DNA of 64,000 nt from CAVZCK01 sp963798805 (GTDB lineage Bacteria > Pseudomonadota > Alphaproteobacteria > Rhizobiales > Rhodomicrobiaceae). The position numbers and the translations under genes are program-made. The stretch covers positions 930,001 to 994,000 of the forward strand of contig CAWCVC010000002.1 of NCBI GenBank assembly GCA_963798805.1. Direction: 5' to 3'. The notes under the pieces were generated by a model. That model was not told the DNA's origin, searched no databases, and saw only the letters and a list, made by a program, of their open reading frames with translations. Shown here one piece after another: positions 1-9,762 of this stretch (its first letter is position 1; every line of letters begins with the position of its first letter).

Positions 1-1277
1 GCAAGGGCGGCATCGATAGGGCGCAGCCCGGCCTGCATGTTCCGGTAGCAGTTCTCGATGACGACGATGGCGTCGTCGACAACGAAGCCGACCGAGATGG
101 TCAAGGCCAGCAGCGAAACATTGTCGACGCTGAAGCCGGCGAACCACATCAGCGTCACCGTCCCGGCAAGCGAAAGCGGCACGGCGACCATGGCGGCAAA
201 GGTCGGCACCAGCCGGCGCAAGAAGAGAAAGACGACGAGCGTCACCAGCGAGACGCTGGCGGTGAGCGTGATCTGCAGATCCGAGATGCTCTTGCGGATC
301 GCCACCGTCCGGTCGGACATCACCGCGATGGCGACATCGGCCGGGATCTCTTCCCTGATCTCCGGCAGAATGGCCTTGATGCCGTCGACCGTCTTGACGA
401 CATTGCTCGCCGCGGTTTTGTGAACGACGAGGATGACGGCCTGCTCCTTGTTGAACCACCCTTCGCTGAGCCGGCTGGCGCGGCTTTCCTCGATATGCGC
501 GACATCGCCGAGCCGGACGACGGTTCCGCCCTGGTTTTTCAGCACGATCGAGGCATAGTCGCTCGGGCCCGAAAGCTGGCCGCCTGTGGTGACGATGAAA
601 GATTTGTCGGCGCCCTCGATCTGCCCGAGCGGCAGCAGGCCGTTCGCTGCCGTAATCGCCTTGCGCACGGTATCCAGCCCGATGCCGCGCGACTTCAGCG
701 CCGCCGGGTCGAGCGTCACGCGCATCGCCGGCTGCTGCGCGCCGCCGACATCCACCTCGGCGACGCCCTCGACCTGTTCGATGCGCGTGGCGACCGACAG
801 GTCGGCGATGTCATAGAGATTCTCCGGTCGCCGGACCGGCGAGGTAACGGCCAGAATGAGGATCGGCGCAGCGGAGGGGTTGAACTTGCGCACCGTCGGC
901 TGGCGGCTGAGATTGCCCGGCAGGTCGGCCTGCGCGCCGTTGATCGCGGCCTGCACGTCGCGCGCGGCGTCCTCGATATTGCGGCTGAGATCGAACTGCA
1001 CGCTGACGCTCGAATGGCCGAGACGGCTGGTGGATGTCAGCTCGGTGACGCCGGAAATTTCGCCGATCCGGCGCTCGAGAGGGGCAGCGACGGTTGCCGC
1101 CATGGTTTCCGGATCGGCCCCGGCCTGCGTGGCGGTGACGTGGAGCGTCGGCAGGTCGACGCTGGGCAGGCTGGCGACCGGCAGGTCGAAATAGGCGACC
1201 GCGCCGGTAATGAACAGCCCGATGGAGAGCAGGACCGTGCCGACCGGGCGGCGGATGAAGAGTGCCGAGATGTTCAT
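1..1277 (-). CDS. RND efflux permease, second permease of an mdtABC-type operon (3' part lies outside the window)
   Basis: The gene starts with ATG at 1277 and runs off the left edge, leaving about 425 N-terminal residues. It begins MNISALFIRRPVGTVLLSI, the usual first transmembrane helix of heavy-metal/multidrug RND (HAE1) inner-membrane pumps. The periplasmic porter-domain pattern follows (AAPLERRIGEISGV, a DVQAAINGAQADLP-like stretch). The last part visible is the transmembrane segment with the paired aspartates (VGFVVDDAIVVIENCYR) that relay protons in this family. Its ATG overlaps the stop of the upstream permease by 4 bases (ATGA), so the two permeases are translationally coupled, as in the two-permease MdtB/MdtC pumps. 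The substrate cannot be inferred. Confidence 0.9.
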   Translation of the reverse strand, partial: MNISALFIRRPVGTVLLSIGLFITGAVAYFDLPVASLPSVDLPTLHVTATQAGADPETMAATVAAPLERRIGEISGVTELTSTSRLGHSSVSVQFDLSRNIEDAARDVQAAINGAQADLPGNLSRQPTVRKFNPSAAPILILAVTSPVRRPENLYDIADLSVATRIEQVEGVAEVDVGGAQQPAMRVTLDPAALKSRGIGLDTVRKAITAANGLLPLGQIEGADKSFIVTTGGQLSGPSDYASIVLKNQGGTVVRLGDVAHIEESRASRLSEGWFNKEQAVILVVHKTAASNVVKTVDGIKAILPEIREEIPADVAIAVMSDRTVAIRKSISDLQITLTASVSLVTLVVFLFLRRLVPTFAAMVAVPLSLAGTVTLMWFAGFSVDNVSLLALTISVGFVVDDAIVVIENCYRNMQAGLRPIDAAL

Positions 1278-4200
1278 GAGCCGACTGCGCGCCGCTCGGG
1301 CGTGATCACCTCCGGCTCGGCTTCGCCCTCCCCGACCGGCAGGCGCTCGAAGCCGGTCCTGCCGCCCATAGCTGTGGCGATCCGGTCGCGCAGGCGGTCC
1401 ATCGCCAGATAGATCACGGGCGTGGTGTAAAGCGTCAGAAGCTGGCTGAGCAGCAGGCCGCCGATGATGGTGACGCCGAGCGGCACGCGCAGCTCCGCAC
1501 CGGGACCATGGCCGAGGGCGAGCGGCACCGCGCCGAGCAGCGCCGCGAAGGTCGTCATCATGATCGGACGGAAGCGGAGCAGGCACGCTTCGCGAATGGC
1601 GTCATAAGGCTTCATGCCGCGCTCACGTTCGGCATCGAGCGCGAAGTCGATCATGATGATCGCGTTCTTCTTCACGATGCCCATCAGCAGCACGATGCCG
1701 ATCAGCGCCACGAAGGTGAACGGGAAGCCGAAGAGCTCGAGCGCGATCAGCGCGCCGATGCCCGCCGAGGGCAGCGTGGTCAGGATGGTGAAGGGATGGA
1801 TGAAGCTCTCATAGAGCACCCCGAGCACGATATAGATGACGATGACCGCGGCAAGGATCAGCCAGGGCTGGTTCTTCAGCGAGGTTTCGAACTCTGCCGC
1901 CGCGCCTTCGAAACTGCCTTTGACGGCGGACGGCATGCCGATGGCGGCGGTCGCCTGATTGATCGCCGCGACCGCCTGGTCGAGCGAGACGCCCTGCGCG
2001 AGATTGAAGCTGAGCGTCGCCGCCGGATATTGCTCGATGCGATGGACGACGAGCGGCCGCACGGTTCGCTCCACGGTGGCGAAGGCCGACAGCGGGACCT
2101 GAGGCGCCCTCGCCTGCCCCGTCGCCGAAGCGATGAGACTGCCCGAGCCCGGAACGAAGAGCTTGTCGAGCGATGCCGGGTCGGTCTGATAGGAAGGGGC
2201 GGCTTCCAGCACCACGCGGTATTGGTTCGCCTGTCCGTAAATCGTCGAGATCTGGCGCTGGCCGAAAGCGTTGTAAAGCGCGTTGTTGACGTCTTGCATA
2301 GAGACGCCGAGTCGGCCAGCGGCGACGCGGTCGACCTTGATGAGCAGCGCCGGGCCACTCTCCTGCAGGTCCGTGGCGACCTCGCGCAGCTCCGGGAGCG
2401 CCTTCAGCGCGGTGAGCACGCGCCCGGCCCATTGCGAGAAGATGGTGGGATCGGTGCTGGACAGCACATACTGATATTGCGTGCGGCTTTGCCGGGTGCC
2501 GATCTGGATATCCGGCACCACCTGGAAATAGCTCTTGATGCCGATGAGGCCGCTCGCAGCTTTGGTCAGGCGCGCGGCGATCTCGCTCGCCGATGCCTGG
2601 CGCTCGGATTTCGGCTTCAGCGTAATGGCGAAATGCCCGAGATCGGGCGCCGTGTTGGTCGTCCCAACGCCGATGATGGAGACCACGCCTGCAACCGCTG
2701 GGTCCTTCCGGATCACCGCCTCGACCTCGTTTTGCAGTGCCTGCAGGCGATCGAAAGAGACGTCCTGCGCGCCTTCGGTCTCCGCCGTCAGAAAGCCGGT
2801 GTCCTCATTCGGCAGAAAGCCCTTCGGGATGAAGACGTAAAGCGAGATCGTGAGGATGAGCGTCGACAGGGCGACGATCAGCGTCAGCCCCTGATGGCGC
2901 AGCACCCAGTCGAGCGAGGCGCGATAGCCGGCCTGCATCCCGGCGAGCGGCGCGTTGGCGATGCGTCCCAGCCAGCTTCGGCGGCGCGCCGCCGGCGGCT
3001 GCAGCAGCCGCGCGCACATCATCGGCGTCAGCGTCAGGGCGACCATCGCGGAAACCGCGACGGCAATGGTCAGCGTCAGGGCGAATTCCTGGAACAGCCG
3101 CCCGACAATGCCGCTCATGAACAGGAGCGGGATGAACACGGCGATCAGCGAGAAGGTCAGCGAGATGATGGTGAAGCCGATCTCGCCCGCGCCTTGCAGG
3201 GCCGCCTGCATCGGCGGCAGGCCGCGCTCCATGTGCCGCACGATGTTTTCGATCATGACGATCGCATCGTCGACGACAAAACCCGCCGCGACCACGAGCG
3301 CCATCAGCGACAGATTGTTGAGGCTGAAGCCCGCATACCACATCAGCCCGAAGGCCGAGGCGAGCGAGAGCGGCAGAGTCACGCCCGCGACCAGTGTCGC
3401 GCTCGCCGTGCGCAGGAATAAGAGCACGACCAGGATGACAAGCACGATACTCAGCAGCAGCGTGAACTGCACTTCGGAGACCGACGATCGGATAGTGCCG
3501 GTGCGGTCCGCCACGACTGCGGCTCTGACCCCCGCCGGCAGCGCCAGCTCGAGCTGCGGCAGCATGGCTTTGATCCGGTCGACCGTGTCGACGATGTTCG
3601 CGCCCGGCTGGCGCTGAACATCGATGATTACCGCGGGCTCGCCATTATAGCGGCCGGAGGTGCGGACATTTTCGAGGCCGCGCACGATCTTGGCGACATC
3701 GCGGAGCAGCACCGGCGCGCCGTTGGCATAGGTGACGACAACATCGCCATAGGCTTTGGCGTCGTCGAGCTGATCGTTAGCGCCGATGGTGAAGGCCTTC
3801 TGCGCGCCGTTGAGCGTGCCTTTGGCGCCGGTGACATTGGCCTCGGCAATGGCGGTGCGCAGAGTCTCCATGCTGATGCCGTAGCCGGCGAGCCGCGACA
3901 GGTCCGCCTGGATGCGGACGGCCGGGCGCATATGACCCTGCACCGTCACATGACCGACGCCGCTGACCTGGCTGAGCCGGGGCAAGAGGAACGTGTCGGC
4001 AAGATCGCTCAGCCGCTCCATGGCGACATTGTCCGAGGTCAGCGCGAGCGTGATGATCGGCGGATCGGACGGGTTGACCTTGGCATAGGTCGGCGGATAG
4101 GGCAGCCCGGTCGGCAGGTCGCCTTGCGCGGCGTTGATCGCCGACTGCACGTCCTGGCCGGCGGCGTTGATGTCGCGGTCGAGCGCGAATTGCAGGGTGA

Positions 4201-4471
4201 TCTGGCTCAGCCCCTGGGAGCTGGTCGAGCCCATGGATTTGAGCGCCGGGATCTGGCCGAGCTGGCGCTCGAGCGGGGCCGTGACGAGCGCCGCCATGGT
4301 GTCGGCGCTGGCGCCGGGAAGCAGCGTCGTCACCTGTATGACGGGAAAGTCGACCTGTGGCAGCGAGGAGATCGGCAGTCTGAAATAAGCGAGCGCGCTG
4401 GCGAGCAGCACCGCGATCGCCAGCAGCGATGTCGCGACCGGACGGGCGATGAAAGGCGAGGAAACGCTCAT
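1274..4471 (-). CDS. RND efflux permease, first permease of an mdtABC-type operon
   Basis: A 1065-residue protein, the normal length for an RND (HAE1/AcrB-like) proton-driven inner-membrane pump. Visible family marks are the N-terminal helix (SPFIARPVATSLLAIAVLL), the porter-domain motif APLERQLGQIPALKSM, the charged helix with FVVDDAIVMIEN near residue 400, and the C-terminal IGIVLLMGIVKKNAIIMID with LLRFRPIMMTT. It lies between the adaptor gene (4-base ATGA overlap at 4468-4471) and a second permease (4-base overlap at 1274-1277). This matches MdtA-MdtB-MdtC pumps, whose two different permeases form heterotrimers. No outer-membrane factor gene is in the window. Efflux of drugs, bile-like compounds or metals is possible; the substrate is unknown. 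Confidence 0.93.
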   Translation of the reverse strand: MSVSSPFIARPVATSLLAIAVLLASALAYFRLPISSLPQVDFPVIQVTTLLPGASADTMAALVTAPLERQLGQIPALKSMGSTSSQGLSQITLQFALDRDINAAGQDVQSAINAAQGDLPTGLPYPPTYAKVNPSDPPIITLALTSDNVAMERLSDLADTFLLPRLSQVSGVGHVTVQGHMRPAVRIQADLSRLAGYGISMETLRTAIAEANVTGAKGTLNGAQKAFTIGANDQLDDAKAYGDVVVTYANGAPVLLRDVAKIVRGLENVRTSGRYNGEPAVIIDVQRQPGANIVDTVDRIKAMLPQLELALPAGVRAAVVADRTGTIRSSVSEVQFTLLLSIVLVILVVLLFLRTASATLVAGVTLPLSLASAFGLMWYAGFSLNNLSLMALVVAAGFVVDDAIVMIENIVRHMERGLPPMQAALQGAGEIGFTIISLTFSLIAVFIPLLFMSGIVGRLFQEFALTLTIAVAVSAMVALTLTPMMCARLLQPPAARRRSWLGRIANAPLAGMQAGYRASLDWVLRHQGLTLIVALSTLILTISLYVFIPKGFLPNEDTGFLTAETEGAQDVSFDRLQALQNEVEAVIRKDPAVAGVVSIIGVGTTNTAPDLGHFAITLKPKSERQASASEIAARLTKAASGLIGIKSYFQVVPDIQIGTRQSRTQYQYVLSSTDPTIFSQWAGRVLTALKALPELREVATDLQESGPALLIKVDRVAAGRLGVSMQDVNNALYNAFGQRQISTIYGQANQYRVVLEAAPSYQTDPASLDKLFVPGSGSLIASATGQARAPQVPLSAFATVERTVRPLVVHRIEQYPAATLSFNLAQGVSLDQAVAAINQATAAIGMPSAVKGSFEGAAAEFETSLKNQPWLILAAVIVIYIVLGVLYESFIHPFTILTTLPSAGIGALIALELFGFPFTFVALIGIVLLMGIVKKNAIIMIDFALDAERERGMKPYDAIREACLLRFRPIMMTTFAALLGAVPLALGHGPGAELRVPLGVTIIGGLLLSQLLTLYTTPVIYLAMDRLRDRIATAMGGRTGFERLPVGEGEAEPEVITPERRAVGS

Positions 4472-5784
4472 TGCGTCTGTCCCGCTTCTCCCCGCCCCGC
4501 CCTCGCCTGTTCGATCGGCTGACCCTTGCCGACCTTCGGCAATTCGCCCGCGCCCGTGCCGGGCCGCGAGCGCCGCTTGCCGCGATGCGCGCCCTCCGGC
4601 TTTTCGGCCGTCGGCTGGCCGTTGTCGATGGTGACTTTCGAGCCGTCCTGCAGGCTGGTGAAGCCGGATGTCGCCACCTGATCGCCGGCCTTGACGCCTT
4701 TCGTGATCACCGTCGTGTTCTCGCCCTCCTGCGTCACCTCGACCGGCGTCAGCTTCGCCGTCTGATCCGGCTGTAAGAGATAGACGAACTGCCCAGATGA
4801 CCCTTGTTAAATCGCCACCGATGGAACGACCGTAGCATCGGGTAAGGTCTTCAGATGCAGGCGGACATTGACGAACTGGCCCGGCCAGAGCGTCAGCTTT
4901 TCATTCGGAAATGTGCCTTTGAGCCGGACCGTGCCGGTGCTCTGGTCGATGCGGTTGTCGATGACTTCGAGCGTGCCTTCGCCGACGGTCTTGCCGCTGG
5001 CGGTCGCTACGAGCTCGACAGGCCCGGCGGCCTTCGCCGCGATCAGCTCGCCGACATAATTTTCGGGAAGCGTGAAGACCACCGAGATCGGCTGGATCTG
5101 CGTGATGATCACGATGCCGGTCGCGTCGCCCGCATTCACCAGATTGCCGACATCGACTTCGCGGATGCCGGTGCGGCCGTCGATCGGCGCCCGGATCGTG
5201 GTGCGGTCGAGATCGGCCTTGGCGCTGTCCATCGCGGCCTGATCCTGGCGGATCTGCGCTGCGGTCTGCACCACCTTGGCTCGCTGGGCATCGGTCTGCT
5301 GCTGCGAGCCGTAGTTCGATTTCGACAGCGTCTCGAAGCGCGCAAGATCGGCTTTTGCATTCTCGAGCGCCAATTCATCGAGCGCCTTCTTGGCGGCCGC
5401 CTGATCGTAAGCGGCCTGATAGGTCGTCGGGTCGACCTTCGCGAGCACGTCACCTTTCTTGACCGTCTGGCCTTCGTTGAAGTCGACCGAAACCAGACGC
5501 CCGGTGACCTGCGCACGGACGGTCGCTGCGTTATAGGCCTGCACGGTACCGACGCCGTAAAGATAGACGGGGACATCGGCGGTCTTGGCCGCCTCGGCCA
5601 GGATCGAAACCGGATGATTGGGATTGCTTGCGGCCCAGCGACGATGCCGGCCGAAGCCGCCGCCCCGGCTGTGTCCCGCCGCTGCCTCCCCCGCCGGCTT
5701 CGGAAAGATCTTGTCCTTGTAGATAAATGTAACCGCCGCGGCGGTCATCATCAGGAAGATGAATGGGGGCAGAAATCTTTTCAC
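4468..5784 (-). pseudogene. RND membrane-fusion (adaptor) protein, mdtA type, interrupted by an in-frame TAA
   Basis: This is the periplasmic adaptor that would link the two downstream permeases to an outer-membrane channel. It starts with GTG at 5784, has a membrane anchor (FIFLMMTAAAVTFIY), a biotinyl-lipoyl hairpin (VRAQVTGRLVSVDFNEGQTV), a coiled-coil hairpin, and a second lipoyl half (TTIRAPIDGRTGIREVDVG). The reading frame meets TAA at 4807-4809 after PDATVVPSVAI. The same frame then continues as QGSSGQFVYLLQPDQTAKL and on to a TGA at 4468-4470 that overlaps the permease ATG. Without the stop the protein would be 438 residues, a normal adaptor length. Homologues usually have Gln here (AIQQG-like), so CAA to TAA is the simplest change. 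The truncated 325-residue product lacks most of the membrane-proximal domain. Confidence 0.85.
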
Positions 5785-5829
5785 GTCAAATCGCCTTAAC
5801 TCGACCCGGATGCTTCGAAGTCCTTATCA

Positions 5830-6021
5830 TCATGCCATCGTGGCGCTTATGGGATGGCGCTTCCGCCCGTCGCCCGAGCCCTGCAAAGGCTCAATTGCTA
5901 CGTTCTCTCGCCGTAATTCCTTCGATAAACCCGGCAGCGGACCCGGAAAAGCGCGACGCAGTGTGGTCCGCGGCAAAAGTGATGTCGAGGAGATAAATGT
6001 AATCTTTTCTAAGTCAGACAT
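5830..6021 (-). CDS. Possible 63-residue small protein or leader upstream of the efflux operon
   Basis: A short reading frame starts with ATG at 6021, preceded by a strong Shine-Dalgarno sequence (GGGGAGGAAAGC before the ATG). It ends 45 bases before the GTG of the adaptor gene on the same strand. The product begins MSDLEKITFISSTSLLPRTT, is basic in its second half and has no membrane helix or known domain that I recognise. The strong ribosome site, position and orientation suggest a translated leader or small partner of the pump operon. Chance occurrence is quite possible, since no conservation can be seen from one sequence. Confidence 0.35.
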   Translation of the reverse strand: MSDLEKITFISSTSLLPRTTLRRAFPGPLPGLSKELRRENVAIEPLQGSGDGRKRHPISATMA

Positions 6022-6341
6022 GCTTTCCTCCCCTTGGCTCGCCAATAGATGGGGCGCCGCCAAGCCGCGATCCACAGGCGCAGCTTACGCCGGCGCGAAT
6101 CGCCGCATTTCGTGCTAGCCATATGATGAGCGGGGCGATCGCCGGCTGGGGGCGCCGCCCGACCTTCGCGATGGGACAGGCGACACGGACGTCCGGCGTT
6201 CTCGGTTTCCAGCCGAAATCGGCTCCAAGGCGGAAGCGCGCGAACAAGTTGCCATAAATTCGCGCTAAAAGAGTATTTTAAGCTGCCGCTCTTAAACCAG
6301 GAACTCGGATAAAGGCGCCTTCGGACAAGGCACCTTTCGAG

Positions 6342-9074
6342 ATGGCACCAACGCACAACATGGCTCCTCGACCGACCAGACTTGCCGCATTTCTCCTGAT
6401 GCTTGGGCTCTTGCCGGTCCTCACGGCGGCGACGGCACGCAGCGCCTCGGCGCAGATCCAGCTCGTGCCGCCGAGCACCCACGAGAACACCTGGGCCGCC
6501 CAGCTTGCCACCCCGCAGCCGCAGCCGGTCACCGAAAATCCGGCGGCGCCGAATGCCGCGGCATCGACGCCCGCCGCGCCCGTGGCGCAGCCCGAGTCGC
6601 AACCTCAGCCCGAGCCGCAAAAGCCCGCTCCCCCGGATTTCTCGATCGTCGATCGCGCCACCGGTGTCGAAGCCGCGCCGAAGCTGGAGCACTGGACGAA
6701 GGCGCTGAACGATGTCGAGCAGATGCTCAACGCCGTGTTCATCTCCTATTCCGAGCTCGACCGGGTCCGCAGCCGGCTTGAGGGCGTGCGCACCGAGATC
6801 AATGCATTCCTCGCCCTCTTGACGCCGAAGGTCGAGGAAGCCAAGGCGCAGGTCGCCAATCTCGGGCCGGTGCCGGAGGGCGGCGAGCCGGAGCCGGTCG
6901 CCGCTCAGCGCGCCGAGATCCAGAAGGTCTTTGGCAGTCTGAGTGCAGCGAAAAATATCGCCGAATCCACCAAGCTGCGTTCCAGCCAGCTCACCAACAA
7001 GGTTCAGGAGATCCGGCGGCAGAAATTCGCCGAACGGCTCTTCGAGCGGGTTCCCGAAACGCACAGCGCCTATACCTGGGAGAGCGCGCCGTCCCAACTC
7101 CGCTACGCCACGGATAAATCCTGGCAGATCCTGTCCGGCTGGTGGGAGCATATGGACCGGCAGGACGACGCCGTCCAGGTGCTGATCATTGCCGTGCTGA
7201 TCGCCGTCGGCACGACCCTGCTGTCCTATCGCGGTGTCCGGCATTTCCGCCGCTGGGACCAGCCGGGCGAGCCGCCGTTCTGGCGCAGATCGACCTCGGC
7301 GGCCTGGGTTATCCTCTTGCGGCTTCTACCTTTCGCCGCGACCTCGGCCTTCATCTATTACAGCCTCAGCTACCAGGCGCTGATGTCGGAGGATGTGAGG
7401 CTCCTCGCTTATTCGGCGATGCGCTCGCTGCTGATCGTCACCGCTGTCTGCTCGCTGATTGCAACGACGCTCGCTCCGGAGCGCTCACATTGGCGGCTCG
7501 TACCGATGCACGACCGTGCGGCGCAGCGCATCCGTTGGCTGGTCGTTGCGCTTTCCGCCGCCTACAGCCTGACGCTGCTGCTCGATACCATCCGCTACGT
7601 CTCCAACGCCCCTTTCACGCTGACGGTCGCGCAGAGCTTCATCTCCAGCATCGCCATAGCGTCGCTGGTCATTGCCATTTTGCGGACGCCGCGAAACGCG
7701 CCGGAGGTCGAGGGCGCGCCGGAGCTCGACTGGATTTCCTATCTGCGCTGGCCCCTCTGGAGCATCGCGCTCGTCATCATGGCGACGGCGCTTGCCGGCT
7801 ATATCGGTTTTGCCAAATTCATCTCGGCGCAGCTCATCGTCACCGGCACCATTCTCGCCGTGCTTTATCTCTTCCTGCTCTGGGTCGAGGCTGCCGGCGA
7901 GAGCATGGCCGACGAGAAAGCGCAGATCGGGCGGTGGCTGAAGGAGAAAGCCGGGTTCGATGAAGGACGGCGCAAGCAGCTGGCCTTGCCGGTGACGCTG
8001 CTGCTGAAATCAGCCGCGCTGCTCTTCACAGTCCCACTCGTGCTCCTGCAATGGGGGTTCGACGGCAAGGACATCGTCCAATGGGCAAATAGCCTGATCT
8101 TCGGCTTCAAGATCGGCAATACGCAGATTTCGCTGGCCGCGATCTTGGCCTCAATCGTCGTCTTTGCCGTCGGCTATTTGGTCGCACGGCTATTTCAGGG
8201 CTGGCTGGACAAGCGAGTGCTGTCGACGGCCGGGATCTCGGGCGGCGCCCGTAATTCGATCCGGACCGCGGTCGGCTATGTCGGCGTCGTCGTGGCAGGG
8301 CTGTTCGCCATCTCTTATGCTGGGCTCGATCTCTCCAATATCGCGCTCGTTGCCGGCGCTCTGTCCGTCGGCATCGGCCTCGGCCTGCAGGGCGTCGTCA
8401 ATAATTTCGTTTCCGGCCTCATCCTGCTGCTGGAGCGGCCGATCAAGGTGGGCGACTGGGTGGTGGTCGGCGGGGAGGAAGGCTTCGTCAAGAAGATCAG
8501 CGTCCGCTCGACCGAGATCGAGACGTTCGACCGCGCCAATGTGCTGATCCCGAATTCCTATTTCATCTCGGAGAAGGTGAAGAACTGGACGCTGCACAAT
8601 TACAGCGGCCGTATCACCATCGAGGTCGGCGTCCATTACAATAGCGATCCGAGACGCGTGAAGGAGCTGCTGCTCACGGTCGCCAAGTCTCACCCCGGAG
8701 TGATGACCAATCCGGAGCCTTTCGTCTATTTCGAAGATTTTGCCGCCGACGCGCTCAATTTCCGCCTCTATGCCTATCTCTACGACATCACCAAATCGCT
8801 GGCGCTGCGCACCGATCTGCGCATCTCGATCATCGAGGCGTTCCGCGCCGAAGGCATCGAGATCCCCTATCGCCAGACCGATATTCATCTGCAAGGTATG
8901 GATTGGCTAAAGAAGGCCATGAGCGCCGGTTTCCCGCCGCATGGCTCCGCATCGCGGGAGCATGCGCTTCAGCCAAGGCCGCAACCGCAGGGCAAGGCGG
9001 TCGCCTCGAGCGTTCAGCCCGACAGCGAGCTCGGCGTGACGCGGAACGGCAGTGCAAGAACGGGATCTCAATAG
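6342..9074 (+). CDS. Large mechanosensitive channel protein, DUF3772 plus MscS domain
   Basis: A 910-residue MscS-superfamily protein of the long type (MscK/YbdG-like architecture). An N-terminal signal sequence (LAAFLLMLGLLPVLTAATARSASA) is followed by a Pro/Ala/Gln-rich stretch, a periplasmic domain of the DUF3772 kind (about residues 100-260) and roughly ten hydrophobic helices. The MscS core is at about residues 620-860. It has the glycine/alanine-rich pore helix (SNIALVAGALSVGIGLGLQGVVNNFVSG) and the beta domain (RPIKVGDWVVVGGEEGFVKKISVRSTEI). It would release solutes on hypo-osmotic shock from the inner membrane. ATG 6342 and ATG 6360 are both possible starts. It stands alone and converges with the exoD-like gene, whose stop is only a few bases away. 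Confidence 0.9.
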   Translation: MAPTHNMAPRPTRLAAFLLMLGLLPVLTAATARSASAQIQLVPPSTHENTWAAQLATPQPQPVTENPAAPNAAASTPAAPVAQPESQPQPEPQKPAPPDFSIVDRATGVEAAPKLEHWTKALNDVEQMLNAVFISYSELDRVRSRLEGVRTEINAFLALLTPKVEEAKAQVANLGPVPEGGEPEPVAAQRAEIQKVFGSLSAAKNIAESTKLRSSQLTNKVQEIRRQKFAERLFERVPETHSAYTWESAPSQLRYATDKSWQILSGWWEHMDRQDDAVQVLIIAVLIAVGTTLLSYRGVRHFRRWDQPGEPPFWRRSTSAAWVILLRLLPFAATSAFIYYSLSYQALMSEDVRLLAYSAMRSLLIVTAVCSLIATTLAPERSHWRLVPMHDRAAQRIRWLVVALSAAYSLTLLLDTIRYVSNAPFTLTVAQSFISSIAIASLVIAILRTPRNAPEVEGAPELDWISYLRWPLWSIALVIMATALAGYIGFAKFISAQLIVTGTILAVLYLFLLWVEAAGESMADEKAQIGRWLKEKAGFDEGRRKQLALPVTLLLKSAALLFTVPLVLLQWGFDGKDIVQWANSLIFGFKIGNTQISLAAILASIVVFAVGYLVARLFQGWLDKRVLSTAGISGGARNSIRTAVGYVGVVVAGLFAISYAGLDLSNIALVAGALSVGIGLGLQGVVNNFVSGLILLLERPIKVGDWVVVGGEEGFVKKISVRSTEIETFDRANVLIPNSYFISEKVKNWTLHNYSGRITIEVGVHYNSDPRRVKELLLTVAKSHPGVMTNPEPFVYFEDFAADALNFRLYAYLYDITKSLALRTDLRISIIEAFRAEGIEIPYRQTDIHLQGMDWLKKAMSAGFPPHGSASREHALQPRPQPQGKAVASSVQPDSELGVTRNGSARTGSQ

Positions 9075-9080
9075 CCCCGC

Positions 9081-9707
9081 TCAATGACCGAAGATGACCT
9101 CGGCTCCGGCGACGATCCCGCCGACCAGTGCGATCACCCAGATCGTGCCGAGCAGGCCGACGATCGCCCCGACGAAAATGGCCAGCCCGTCCTTTTCGAG
9201 CAGTCCCGCCGCCATGATCGCAAGGCCGAAAGATGGCAGCGCATTACCAAAGGGCACCGGCGCCAGAAGGATGATGGTGACGATCGTCATATAGGCGCCG
9301 ATCAGCCGTTCCATCGTATCCGTCGTTAGGAAATTCCACCGCGGCTTGAGCCAAGCCTCGATCTTGGACAGATAGCGCACGACATAGTTCGTGATCTTGG
9401 AAAAAGTCGCCTGTGTCAGGGTCTGGCGCCGCATGAACTCGGGCAGCCAAGGCTCCTGCCGTCCCATCACCATCTGGATCGTGAACAGCAGGATGGGGGT
9501 GCCCAGCACCCAGGCGACCGGAAAAATCGTATTCGGGAGCGCGAAAAGAACGATGATCACCCCGAAGCTGCGGTCATAGAGGGCATCGACGATCGTGCCG
9601 ATGCTGATGCTCTCGTGCTGCGTGTCGGCGGCAAGGCGCGCCAGAATTGCCGAGGTCCGCTCCGGCGCGGCTCGGGCCGGCAATTGCTCAGGAGTCGGGT
9701 ACTGCAT
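9081..9707 (-). CDS. ExoD-family exopolysaccharide synthesis membrane protein
   Basis: A 208-residue membrane protein matching the ExoD family (PF06055). The cytoplasmic N-terminus (SAILARLAADTQHESISIGTIVDALYDRS) is followed by helices around FGVIIVLFALPNTIF, the family signature (PVAWVLGTPILLFTIQMVMGRQEPWLPEFM) and a C-terminal hairpin (GLAIFVGAIVGLLGTIWVIALVGGIV). In Sinorhizobium, ExoD mutants are altered in exopolysaccharide and alkali sensitivity, but the biochemical role is unknown. Its stop lies 7 bases from the stop of the MscS-type gene (convergent). The upstream gene on this strand is the histidine kinase's neighbour region, with no obvious operon partner. Confidence 0.88.
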   Translation of the reverse strand: MQYPTPEQLPARAAPERTSAILARLAADTQHESISIGTIVDALYDRSFGVIIVLFALPNTIFPVAWVLGTPILLFTIQMVMGRQEPWLPEFMRRQTLTQATFSKITNYVVRYLSKIEAWLKPRWNFLTTDTMERLIGAYMTIVTIILLAPVPFGNALPSFGLAIMAAGLLEKDGLAIFVGAIVGLLGTIWVIALVGGIVAGAEVIFGH

Positions 9708-9762
9708 CGAATGACCTCACAGCGTCAAGCGCCCGGCCTCCGCGGGCGGCAGGACCATGCGC

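Noticed and set aside
1508..3421. Long open frame opposite the RND permease (637 codons) and similar long frames opposite pepN, argS, aspartate aminotransferase and the TRAP permease
   Set aside because: These are shadows of GC-rich genes: they lack family patterns and ribosome sites, are very rich in Arg and His, and lie fully inside well-identified genes.
4807..4809. Programmed stop-codon readthrough in the efflux adaptor
   Set aside because: The context after TAA (CAAGGG) only partly matches known readthrough signals, and no such recoding is known in this family; mutation or miscall is simpler.
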